Below are positions 1 to 10,964 of a DNA stretch of 64,000 nt, piece by piece. The DNA lies in contig NC_064040.1 in assembly GCF_932526225.1 (NCBI RefSeq), positions 17,300,994 to 17,364,993 of the forward strand, given 5' to 3'. A program made the translations under genes and the position numbers. This DNA comes from Nematostella vectensis (Eukaryota > Cnidaria > Anthozoa > Actiniaria > Edwardsiidae). Every line of letters starts with the position of its first letter. Position 1 is the first letter of the stretch. Under the pieces are notes generated by a model. The model had not been told where the DNA came from, did not search any database, and saw only the letters and a list, made by a program, of their open reading frames with translations.

Positions 1-16
1 GAAAAAACCATACACA

Positions 17-691
17 TTAAGGTAATTCCCTTGAAATATTTCTACAACACAGAATTTTTTAAAACTTGGCATAAACAATATTGAAGTTAAAGGCTTTCAA
101 AAAATGTAATGTAAAAAAAATGTAAAAAATGGGGGTACCGACCTCGTTTTCACAACAGAGGGGCGTAGAGTTGACGCGTTTTTACTGATCGCGCAAGGAA
201 AAATCCCAACTCTTAGTTTTCAAAAAGAGTGCCTATAGTCTTTAGAAAATTAAGTTCTGTTTGTCGAGCTGCCAAAATCCGATCTCCTAAACAATAACCC
301 GTAGTAGCTAATGTTCAAAACAAATAACATTTTAAGAGATCGCACTAAAAGACATTGTTTTCGCCACTATTCATACGGTAAAAGCGCCATTTTGAAGTAT
401 TTTTACGGCTTTTAAGAGAAATAACAAAACTTCTACAACCCAACTTTTTTTTCTTTTTTCAGTATATCATTTTTCCATATATATATTTAGCTATTTGAGC
501 AAATAAAAAATGAGGGTAACCGACTTCGTTTTTCTGTCAAAGCATTTTAAGTAAAAAACGCGCGCCTTTTGCTGTGTTTTCTTGTACAACTGTGGCGCGC
601 GCGCGCACTTAATACCGGAAAATTCGAACAAACAGCGCGCGCCACTATGCGCAGAAGGGGTGCGCAGTGCAATTCAAGGGAATTACCTTAA
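17..691. mobile_element. TTAA-flanked inverted-repeat element (non-autonomous)
   Basis: A 15-bp perfect terminal inverted repeat (GGTAATTCCCTTGAA at 21-35, its reverse complement at 673-687) is flanked on both sides by TTAA (17-20 and 688-691). That is the target-site signature of TTAA-specific elements such as piggyBac or Kolobok. The 667-bp interior has no convincing coding frame, so this would be a non-autonomous, MITE-like copy. It contains two similar internal blocks (near 127-150 and 507-530, sharing a GGGTA-CCGAC core) and an alternating CG stretch near 594-607. Superfamily assignment is inference. Confidence 0.7.
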
Positions 692-1100
692 CAGACATTT
701 TTTTTTCTAAGCCGTCGTATAAAAGTTAGGACATTTTTGTTAAAGGAGTTATTGTTTTCATCTGACATCGTGACGCTGGTCAGTTCACTGTGGCGCAGTA
801 ACCGCCGCTTATTTTAGCAACAATTATGAAAATCGCTTTGAAATAATGATACTTTCTGAACAAACCATTGGATGAAAGAAGCTCGATTTATATCGTAGGG
901 AATGTTAATAGTTTTGTATCATTTAGGTAGTTTTGGATTGTTCAAAACTACAATATTCGAGGCAAAAAGATAAAAACAAATGCTGAGTGATACGGAACTA
1001 GGACTGCTACGGAACTGGTCATCGTACTGTAGGCAATACTAACAGGTCAATTGTGTGCGAATAAAACTAGATTTCTTGTTCTGTTGAAATTCTAGTCATC

Positions 1101-1330
1101 GCTGCAAGACTCAAAGCAGAAGCGTTTGATTTTTGCGTCCCCGGAAAAGAAAGCTCGCGTTTTTAAAAAAACCATTCGGTGATAAAAAGTATGCAAAGAG
1201 ATAGCGGGAAAGAATCCGCCATCAAAAACACGAAAAAGTACGATCTGCAGAAACAAGTAGAAAAGGATAAACCAAGGTCTTCAGGTGTTATCTCTTTGCT
1301 TCCATCGCTGAGTGTGTTGAAATATTTGTG
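1101..1330 (+). other. Coding-like tract, possible exon remnant
   Basis: After a pyrimidine-rich stretch ending in CTAG, one plus-strand frame reads as a basic, Ser/Lys-rich peptide (SSLQDSKQKRLIFASPEKKA...) that stops near 1180. A short 46-codon frame starts with an ATG at 1191. A further acceptor-like TTTTCTCTAG precedes 1400. I recognise no family and cannot link these pieces into a gene. They could be exons of a gene, a decayed fragment or chance. Confidence 0.15.
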
Positions 1331-1799
1331 AATAACTTTTATATTAGTAAACACAACATTAACATTGTATTTTTGCTTTCTTTTTTCTTTTTCTCTAGGA
1401 TGTGAAGCAGTTGACGACATTTCAGAAAAGGTTTGTAGTTAGTTATATATTAGTAGTCATCTACTTAGTGATTAGTATTCCCTAAGTTACAACTTTGTTT
1501 TAATTGTTTTCCTCCAGGAAAATTTCCCACTAATTCCCTATTGTTCAATGCCCTCACCGCTTGACACCTTAATTACTATGAGATTTAGGGAGTCGAAGTG
1601 GAGGGCGCTGATTGGTCAAGTGTCAGTGATCATTTTCTAATTTCAGTTCGAACTTCCTCTATGATGTTCGACACAGAGAACCAGTCCTACTTACAAGTGT
1701 CTAGCGCTACAATATAGGTATGAATGTGATCGGTCAAAGAAATATGCTGACAATCTGGATGGTTTGCCCGATGAGTAATTGCAGCTTATTCCTCGCTTA

Positions 1800-4378
1800 G
1801 CAAACCATTGAGGTTGTGTCTCTGAATCTTCTTGGCAATAGCTTTATTACCAATCATTAATCATTAAAATGCTTGAATCGTTCAGGTCGGTTAGAGAGTC
1901 CTGTCTAGCAAGCTCCTTTTAAAAAGCTCTAAATAGATGCGCTTTGCATGCTTCTATCTCCTCTACAGCGTGCTTATATTCCCACTTGGTCCTTTCTCAC
2001 TGGTCATGGGTGAGGTCTATTTCTCCATCTGCAAGCTTTACTTTAATGTCCCTCAAAACAGCTTTTTAGAGCATTAAAATGCTTTGGCAGTCTGAAATCT
2101 GCAATCCGTGCTCGTGATTGCAAGTAGAGGATAGCTCTGCCCTCAGGGGATCTGAAAGAGCGTACATAGTGCAGTGATCTGCACACTGCTCATCTGGTCC
2201 AAGGTGGTTCTTGCACTGGCCTTTGAGATACACCTTGCCAGCCTTGAGGGCAGACACTATCCTGCCTTTCCACTCTTTGGCTAGTTGGTCTTCCTTTGCA
2301 GTTGGAGTGTTATCTAAACCTTGCAGTGACTTTTGCTATGAAGCTGCGCTTCCACCTCGTTGCAAGCGCACTTTTCTTGGTATAGATGAATGATCTTTGC
2401 AGCAGTCAGTGTTCTCACCATGGCCGAAATAGGGATCGACTCTCCCGAGGAAAATTTTAGAACTTTTGTCTTGTAGAAAAGTAGATCTTGATATAAAGTC
2501 AATGATGTCCATAACCTTTTATTCTACATTTTCTCCTATTCCAACATCTGCGCCGTACTTTTGAGCATATTTAATTTGGCGCATTGAAACTCCTGGAAGA
2601 AGCTTCTGCCACTCACTCAGTCTGAACTGATCGCTAATTATGGAGATTTTTCACAGAGCGACTTGGACATTCCCGGTAATTTAGAAGGATGGTCTCTAAG
2701 GCAGCATCACAAGTCTCCCTGCTGTACCCAAACGACTGCTCTACTATAGCCTGCCAAAGGTAATCTTCCTTGGCTGGTGCAATGGTTGCAAAAATCAGTG
2801 CTATCGCTTCCTCTCCTTGCCTTATATGATCGTCCTCAGCCGCTCATGAAAGCGTAATCCAAGCTCAGTCTAGCGCACTGGTATTGGTTTGAATCGTCCT
2901 ACGAAGAGCATTGTTCAGTGGATAAAGGTTGGTCTTTTTTCTCTCTTCCTCTGGAACGTAGAAACTTATCGCTATAAACTTGTTGGTGCCGACAATGCTG
3001 ATCCAAAGGACAAACGGCGTGGTTGACCCTTTAGATTCACTCGTGCAGACTGCCTTGGTAAGGGTGACGTAAGAGTGACGGACTCGCAGTATTTGCGCTC
3101 AATCACTGAGCGGAAGCCAAGTCGTGGCACACAATTTTTATGTAAATAAAATATGCAAACTTATCAGGGATCTTTGAATTTAATACATGTTACGGACTTC
3201 CTGTCTTTTGTTTTCCCGATCACTGTTTAAAAAGTTCCCTAGAAGCCTGGACTTGTTATGCTATTGGAGGGTTTTTTTTATGAAGTATTGGTCATAATTG
3301 GAAGGACGTCATAGCAATATCCGAGAAAATACAAGGACTCCTGATTTTATGACTTTGAAACCATGAATAAATAGAAATAGCAGAAACGAGAATATGTTCA
3401 GTCTTTCCCTGAGCCAATCGCCGCAATCTCGCCTGTTTGATACAATTAGTATATAGGTCATTGTCAACCTATGAGACTGAATAGAGAAAACAATCACAGA
3501 ATTGCTCGTGATTAATTTGTTCATTTGGTTGGTTTGTTTTGCCTTCTGATTGGTTCAACTGATCACCACTTATCTGGATGTCTTATTGCATTTGATTGAG
3601 TAAATAGATTATAACTTTGGGATTGTTTTTACGGCAGTCATTGCTCTATCACAATTTTTAAGCATTACAAAAACCAAATTACCTGTTCACTTCAAGAAAA
3701 TTTACATCTTCCAAAGAAGCTACATCAAGCTTTGACCAAGTTTTTTTACGCATGACCCTTAAATTTCAATTGGGTTGTTAAGGTCATTAATGCATGTTGT
3801 AAAGGTTCAACAGCACTGTCACTTGCTTGCCGGGGCTTATTACACTGATACAGAGGGAATATCATCGTCTTCATCAGACACCACTGTATTTTCTTAATTT
3901 TTTTTGTCTGTGCGCTTGTCATGGTTGCTTGTAATGCACCCCGTTCATCCTTGTTGGTTTTGTCTCCAACACCAAGAGGCTTCGTTACGCAATGAAAACC
4001 ATATTTTATCTTTATGTAAATGCATCCCTGTCCAGCTTAAAGTCTTATTTTAATGAAAGTAAAACTCCCAGCCATAACCTTTCTTGGTAAGTTTCCGCCT
4101 GTTCGCCTTCATGAACTCAAGATCTTCTTGTGTCTACCTCGCTCATTATAGAGTCTAGTTTAACAAAACCTTTAAGAACAATGACATGGTCTTCTAGAAA
4201 TCACGTATCGCGGTCATCAAAGTCATTATCATCTTCTTAGTAGAATAAATTCTAATGTTTTCTCAATGGGCTTTGCCTTTTTACTTACTGCCGCGTGTGT
4301 TGTGCGTTCTACAGACATTGCCCTTAATTGTTCCCATTGGTTTAGTCCCAAAGATCCCCTGGTAGAGGAGCTACTTGT
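1800..4378 (-). pseudogene. Decayed coding tract of an unrecognised, probably repeat-derived gene
   Basis: Read on the minus strand, several stretches look like protein but are broken by stops and frameshifts. About 2.06-2.30 kb reads as a Cys/His-rich piece (ALKAGKVYLKGQCKNH, then CADHC, ALSDP, CNHEHG and SDCQ). About 2.9-3.06 kb gives a frame containing LWISIVGTNKFIAISFYVPE. About 4.0-4.16 kb gives a Lys/Arg-rich piece interrupted by stops. The Cys/His pattern recalls large uncharacterised multi-copy proteins of cnidarians and sponges, but this is recognition from memory, not a search. Its limits are uncertain; the 5' part may include the 33-bp minisatellite just above 4379. Confidence 0.4.
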
Positions 4379-4379
4379 C

Positions 4380-4642
4380 ATGGATCTAGCTCTCTGCAGT
4401 GTTGAGCTTACCATGGATCTAGCTCTCTGCAGTGTTGAGCTTACCATGGATCTAGCTCTCTGCAGTGTTGAGCTTACCATGGATCTAGCTCTCTGCAGTG
4501 TTGAGCTTACCATGGATCTAGCTCTCTGCAGTGTTGAGCTTACCATGGATCTAGCTCTCTGCAGTGTTGAGCTTACCATGGATCTAGCTCTCTGCAGTGT
4601 TGAGCTTACCATGGATCTAGCTCTCTGCAGTGTTGAGCTTAC
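4380..4642. repeat. 33-bp minisatellite, 8 near-perfect copies
   Basis: Eight head-to-tail copies of a 33-bp unit beginning ATGGATCTAGCTCTCTGCAG are essentially identical; only the final base of the array differs. Because 33 is a multiple of three, both strands stay open through the array: plus reads MDLALCSVELT, minus reads SSTLQRARSMV, each eight times. The plus frame begins upstream at 4266 with a hydrophobic N-terminus (MGFAFLLTAACVV), giving 145 residues. I treat the frames as by-products, since nothing else supports a gene. Confidence 0.95.
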
Positions 4643-4858
4643 GTCCAAAGCTGGAAGGGCTGAAACCTGCAGAATTAGTATTCATTCTGCTGTAACTTGT
4701 TGAGTGTGTTTTCTCTCCATTATAAAACAAGAGTCAGAGACACGAGTGAAAACAGTTTCCAACAGTGTTTTATTTCTGTTCCCGCCTTTTTCTTACCAAT
4801 CTTGCAAAGACCTATGGGAAACACAAAGGAAACCCGCCCCATTTGTGTTTCCAAGAAT

Positions 4859-5255
4859 CTCCTTCCAAGAGGTCTTTGCAACAATCTCCTTCCAAGAGGT
4901 CTTTGCAACAATCTCCTTCCAAGAGGTCTTTGCAACAATCTCCTTCCAAGAGGTCTTTGCAACAGTCTCCTTCCAAGAGGTCTTTTTGACAGTCTCCTTC
5001 CAAGAGGTCTTTGCAACAATCTCCTTCCAAAGAGGTCTTTGCAACAATCTCCTTCCAAGAGGTCTTTGCAACAATCTCCTTCCAAGAGGTCTTTGCAACA
5101 ATCTCCTTCCAAGAGGTCTTTGCAACAATCTCCTTCCAAGAGGTCTTTGCAACAATCTCCTTCCAAGGGGTCTTTGCAACAATCTCCTTCCGAGAGGTCT
5201 TTGCAACAATCTCCTTCCGAGAGGTCTTTGCAACAATCTCCTTCCAAGAGGTCTT
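4859..5255. repeat. 27-bp minisatellite, about 15 copies
   Basis: Tandem copies of a 27-bp unit starting CTCCTTCCAAGAGGTCTTTG. One copy has an extra A (near 5028), shifting the reading frame, and several have single substitutions (for example CCGAG for CCAAG near the end). It lies about 215 bp after the 33-bp array. The many open frames over it on both strands come from the unit being nine codons long. Confidence 0.95.
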
Positions 5256-7070
5256 GACAGTTTTATCGATGTTCGTAAATCATCGTTCGCTCTGACCGTT
5301 CAGTAATATCAATTTTGGATCATCCAAAGATACAGAACATCCAATGATGAAGACATTCTCTAACAATTTTGTAAAACAATTTTAGTCCTAAATGATACGT
5401 CGGTTTTTTTCCCGTTCTTTCGTTTCCACCGACAGCAAGATACAATTCACTAAAATACTGTGAATATGTTATGCAGGGAAATCTATGAGTGATTTTTCGC
5501 TTTCCTTTGTAGAAAGTGACGATTTGCTGCTGATTCTTATCCCAAATGTTTTTTAGCAAACAAGCGGATTTTCCGTAAAGACAATGATTTAGACAGTTTT
5601 AAACTATTTCAGTTGCGAATTGTTTCAAGGTTTGGAGGCAAAGACAACAGCGAATTGTATAAGGCTTTCGGCTTTCTCCAAGAAATAGGTTTTCAGACCT
5701 AGGGCAGATATAGGAATCTCGAGACCGCTCTATTAGCCAATCAGAATGCAGCATTCGTCACCGTGACCGCTCAAAAAATAAACAGGATGTAATTTTTAAA
5801 GAAAAATAAGTTAAATTCACATAATGGGAGTGGAACTGAATGGTCTTATCAATGTAAAGCCGGAGAGGGAGGTGGTGCAGGGGTTGTTGAGAAGACTTGA
5901 TTGTGCCCCAACCCCCCCCCCCCCCTCTCTCCTCCCCCTTCCTTCTGAGGGTAAGTCACACAAACATGCATCACACGCTCGTTTACTTTTCCAAGAAAGT
6001 GCCAAAGAAAATATTCGCACCCTTTAACTCTGCAGCATATCGATCTAATCTGGATAATTTATTCCATACTTAAAATACGAACGGACGCGTCGAGCCGTAT
6101 CACGCGAGACTTTACACATTGGCTTATCAAGATAAGTGAAAAAGCGGTGATGAAATATCAGAAAAAATAGAAACAAAGCTCGGTTTGATGAGGAATGCAG
6201 AAAGAAAAAAGAAACCTACAATCGATGGGGAAAAGAGCTCTTATGATATCCAGGCAATTTAAAAAAAAAAAAGATTTTAGAAAATTATGCAGAAGCAAGA
6301 AATACAACAATACGCAGTCCAAAACATTTTTAGGGGCTGAATGATAACGCATAAACCGGGTAATACTCAAATGTTTAATTGGCCTTTGCGGGATTTGGCA
6401 CAAGACACTTTTATATAAAAGTGATTTTATATCACTTTAATATGAAAGTGATTGGCTTAAAGATCATGTGGACATCTGAAATAAACTCGTTCTTTTATTC
6501 AATTTTCAGCAAATATCCAATTTTGCTTTGTTAAAAATACGCAAATATTCGATTAATGTAAATTTTTGGTGAATTTTCGCTTTTCACATCTGCCAAAAAA
6601 GATAATAATCCGAAAATATGCTCTGAAATATAAAGCTGGGAGCATGCGCGCTCGCGATTCTTCGTGCCTGCAGCACCTGTAACACAGGTATCCCGCTTGA
6701 TCCCTTGCGTTGCTAGGCAGTATTAGCCAGGTACCTGCACGCTCGCGATTGTGTGCCGTGGTTTCTACCTGTGTGCTGGCAGGTGCGCTATTCCTGACGG
6801 AAACTAAAACAAAACCGCAAGCGTTCCACTTATGAAAAAAGTTCAGATATGTTTTATTTCCAGCAACATGAGCTAGGGTTGGGATTTCTCGCTAGTGCTC
6901 ACTCTACGATTTCTTGAGTCCATCGATACGCTTCTAATGTTACTGAGCATAACAACCAATCAGAGATCACACGGGGAAAGCTTGTAGAAAGCACATTGAA
7001 TTGTCGTGTAATCAAGACTCCCCTGGAGCATACGGGTCACTGCTACTCTACAGGGAGGACCGCTCCGGAC
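5256..7070. other. Non-coding stretch upstream of the first bZIP gene
   Basis: No convincing coding sequence. Contains a C homopolymer run near 5911-5926, an A/T-rich tract around 6400-6600, and a TATA-like ATATAAAG near 6629-6636 that could serve the bZIP gene starting at 7071. The promoter assignment is a guess from position. Confidence 0.4.
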
Positions 7071-10000
7071 ATGAACGTCGGACAGATGACTTCCGCGCAT
7101 GGTCTGGACCAGGTATGAGCGATACAGTGTTAAGAATGAGCTAAATATAGGGCTTATACAAAGTATTTTAATCACAACGCGCCACGCGGCCTGTTAGATC
7201 ATATTCGAAAGCGAACTTCGATTTACAGCAGTTTCGGAAGAATACCAAAAGGTATATTAGTTTTTCTTCTATTTTAGCTGGTGCACTGTGGAATAGTACT
7301 CCGTGTATTCCGTAAAGCAATTACACGCGTAATGGTCGCTAGCTCGCCGTGACCTTCACAAAGCTCCGAAATCTAAGAATACCACACGGGTACCTGTTCG
7401 TTTAGCGCCACAAAAAGAAAAACACACGCAATTTTTTAAAACCTTATAACCTCAAGAAAAAGGAACAGACTCGACATGGATACAAAAGCTCCCCGGTTTT
7501 GGAATAGTATCAGTCGACTGCTGAATCATGGAACAGCAGGGGTAGGACTCAGGTCAATGACTTAATTGTCTGAAAGATCGATAAGAACATTTTAAACAAT
7601 AAAGCACCAATTTGGATATGTAACCTGCTTTATGAGTTAAAATGGATTAGTTAGAAATCATTTCGCCTGATCTTTTTGGTTTTTTACTTTTTGCTTTCTT
7701 TTTTAGAATATTATTAGAATATTATTTTGGCGGTGTTTTGACATATTTTGACATATTTAATTGATGGTTGGCTGACTAAGCGAAATATTACAAGGGATTT
7801 GGGAAAATGGGAAATTGGATGAACAAAAAAGCGCTCTATTTAAGCGTCATTTGTCAAATGATTAAAACGTTACCATATTTTGAATAAGTTTTTCGTGAAA
7901 TTTCAGCGTTTATTCGAGAAAAGTATTCTTTGACACTTGACCCCACTTAAGATTCGTGATCTAGAATATTCTAGAAGCTTTTAGGGCGGTAAAGGTCAAA
8001 ATACAGGTAAATACATCTAAACACGTAATCCATTCACATCTTTGGGCAATCCTAAAAGTTTCGCTCTACTCATCCCTTGCTAGGCTTAAAAGTGAATCAT
8101 TATAAAGCCTCTTGTTTACGGGGTGAAAAGATTGGTCATCAACGACGGCTGTGCACAGAATTTCAATGTAGCTGAAAAGGGGGACTTTTTTTCTGAGCAT
8201 GCGCATCACATCCCATGTCTAGGGCCGAGTAGCGAGATTCACTCACGATTTTTTACAAATATGTTGAACTTTTGGACCTCAATTATCTGCTTTACGCACG
8301 CAGAAAGGCTTTTTTCTGAGGATGTCTATGTCAGTATGCTATTGCAAGGTATCTATAGAGTTCATTTAGCAAACCGGCTATATTATGTTGCGTTTCTCGA
8401 CTTTTGAATCTCTGGGATATGCGAATAAATCAGGTCAAAGAGCCATGGACGGAATATTACATTTGTGAATTATAGAATCTGGAAGGTAGAAACCAAAGAA
8501 TTTATAAACACGCTATTTCGTATCTAAAAGGTTTGTTATTATCTTAAACTGTTGAAATCAAGCTTAGATTCGCGGAGCTAGACTTCGGTAAATTAGTGTC
8601 AAATTTGTGAAATTGCATTAAATTACAATTATTGAAACCGAATTACTAAAACATGCAAGCTTTGTACCACATTATCTCAACTCTTGGTGTGTTACATTAA
8701 CATAGATGAGTAGCATGATTAATTTATTTTGAAAATTGGGGAATAGGACGAAATAAGCACAATTATAATACCACATAGAGTTTTAGGGCTCAGGACTACG
8801 CATACTTTATTGTACATTATGACATTTATGACAATAAAATTAGAAACAAAACTTGTTCAAGTTTGAGTATTTGGTTAGTGAATTAACAAGAGATCGGAAT
8901 TTGTAGGAATTTATTTCGATAGTATTAAAATGAATTTTGATTCACTGTGTTTGCAATAAACTAAATCACAGGAATCTATCGCGTTTATTTGGTTTGCGCA
9001 ATTCTTGTGTACCACAAGTTCTTCCCTTGTAACATAAACACTGATTGTATACTGATTACAAAGCAAGATTTGGAATGTATACAGAATGCTTCAGTGATTC
9101 CCGCAAAATAGTGAATTATGAACAACGATGTTGTTCATAAGTGATATTTTAAAAAGCATGTTCAATGTATAAGAGATTCAACTCTTTCTAAACCATAAGC
9201 TGATAAGAGAAGGAAAACAAGACGCCTTTCACGATTTGCCCTATGATCAATCAAACAGTTAAATGGTAGTAAGCAAAACAGGTTTCTCGTGTACATAACA
9301 AAAAATATAGATTTTTCCAAGTTGATTAAGAATTGTATTGTTGAGTTGCTTAATTTTGTATTGTTGAGTTTCGTTTTCTTAAATATCAAATAATATTTAA
9401 CAAATTTGACTGCATGATCGTGCGCCATTTTGAATCAAAGTTGATCGAGAGTAGCCTGGTGACGAGGCTTGCGTGACTCTATTCTTCTTTATTCCTTGTC
9501 AGACCACGGTGGTTCCTGTTGGTCTGGCGCCATTTCCTGGACCGGGAAGTGTGTCCGCTCCTCTCTGTCTGACGACGAACCAAGACGAGTATGGCAATGT
9601 GCTGGAAATCAAATCTGAGCCATTCTACACCCTCGAGGAGAGCGCTACAGAAGTGGACATGGACTACATATATGACACTTCACTCCACAGCGGAGCAGAG
9701 AGCACGGAAATGGTAGAAGATATATCGAGGCACACGAAAAATAAGATTGCTCGACATGCTCACAAGTGTAGTTAAAGTTGTAGCGTTGTAACGTTGTAAC
9801 CCCATGTTACGCATTCGCTTCGTGTAACCTAATTGCTTCATGTAGCGCTTCATTTATAGCAATTGCTTTATGTAACGCAATTGCTTCATGTTATGTTTTT
9901 GCTTCATGTAACGCCATTGCTTCATGTAACACAATCGCTTCGTGTATAACAATCGTTTATGTAACGCAATTGCTTTTTGTAACGCAATCGCTTCATGTAA

Positions 10001-10596
10001 CTGCTTTATGTAACGCAATTGCTTCATGTAACCGTTACAGGTAACTCCAGAAGAAGAAGAGAGGCGCAAGTTGAGGAGAGAACGCAATAAGGTAGCAGCA
10101 TCCAAGTGTAGACAAAAACGCAAGCAGCATGTCCGGAATCTGGTCCAGGTGAGCTTACTCGATCGCTCTTACGCTTCACCTTTAGAATTGCCAGAATATG
10201 ATATATGAGTGTTTAGCTTAGTTATGCAATTGTATGTCTTGTTCGGGTGGGCTTGTTGGAATTACAGTTTGAGTCCAAGAGGATAGTTGTTAAATGAGAT
10301 CACTTAACTGACATGATTTATGGCTATCTCGGCTGACATGATGTATTTATGTCTATCTGACATGATATGTATTTATGGCTGTCTGGATCATTAGACTGAC
10401 ATGATGTTTTTATCTGGATCCCAAGGTCTCGGAAGCGCTTGAAGTTCAGAACAACACTCTCCAGAGTCAAATCACCAAGCTACACGATGAGATCAAACAG
10501 CTGGAATTCATGCTTGATTCGCACAGCTGCTCTAGGCATGCAAGCGGTGGCCATGGCAACAACAACGACGAGCTTTCGCTCTCATTGTCTCAGTAA
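7071..10596 (+). CDS. FOS/ATF3-like bZIP transcription factor 1 (four exons)
   Basis: Predicted nuclear DNA-binding protein that dimerises through a leucine zipper and binds AP-1/CRE-type sites (family knowledge). Model: exon 1 7071-7112 (ATG, GGAC context), exon 2 9503-9712, exon 3 10041-10148, exon 4 10426-10596 with stop TAA. All junctions are GT-AG and phase 0, giving about 176 residues. Exon 3 encodes the basic region (RRERNKVAASKCRQKR, with the bZIP N-x7-R signature). The zipper spans the exon 3/4 boundary with Leu at five successive heptad positions and ends LEFMLDSHSC, close to the FOS pattern LEF-L--H. A 108-bp basic-region exon also matches FOS genes. The 3' flank has AATAAA at 10950-10955 and an AU-rich TATTTATTT near 10902, typical of unstable immediate-early mRNAs. 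Exon 1 is the least certain part. FOS versus ATF3/JDP2 is unresolved. Confidence 0.85.
7892..7976. promoter_or_regulatory. Cluster of heat-shock elements in intron 1
   Basis: Two perfect three-unit heat-shock elements: TTCgtGAAatTTC at 7892-7904 and GAAtaTTCtaGAA at 7964-7976, with a further two-unit TTCgaGAA at 7913-7920 between them. They fit the HSF1 consensus of alternating nGAAn blocks. They lie in intron 1 of the first bZIP gene, a family known for stress induction. Function is inferred. Confidence 0.55.
9780..10035. repeat. Degenerate 18-20 bp minisatellite in intron 2 of bZIP gene 1
   Basis: About a dozen imperfect copies of GCTTCATGTAACGCAATT with length variation fill most of intron 2 (9713-10040), ending just before the ACAG acceptor. 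It is more diverged than the other arrays in the window. Confidence 0.85.
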
Positions 10597-10949
10597 AATG
10601 AGTAGAGACTGTAGTTAAGAGGTATAGAATGTCTTTATCAAGACAAAAAAAGAAAGGACAAATGAAGGATTACCTAAGTAGTGAGTGATAGGAGAAAACG
10701 AACGTCTTACTTACTTGCTGGCAGCGTGCAACGATGACGGGAAAATATTCTCTTGCACTCGTCCCAGACCCCGCCGCAGCAGCTTATGCCCGGACACAGG
10801 GAGCCGGTAAGAATGTCAGGAACTATGCTGTCTCAAAAGTCTGGTCGGAATATGTTCTGCACTGGATCAAAAGTGAAATCGCATGTATATATCGTTGCAC
10901 ATATTTATTTTATATACCATATGCATGGGTTGCTGGCTTACTCATACAT

Positions 10950-10955
10950 AATAAA
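10950..10955 (+). terminator. Candidate polyadenylation signal of bZIP gene 1
   Basis: Canonical AATAAA 354 bp after the stop codon, in an A/T-rich context. It is the first canonical hexamer I noticed downstream. Confidence 0.45.
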
Positions 10956-10964
10956 CGTAGCTGA

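Noticed and set aside
6601-6660. TATA-like ATATAAAG as a firm promoter for bZIP gene 1
   Set aside because: It is more than 400 bp upstream of the start codon in A/T-rich DNA, so it is kept only as a possibility.
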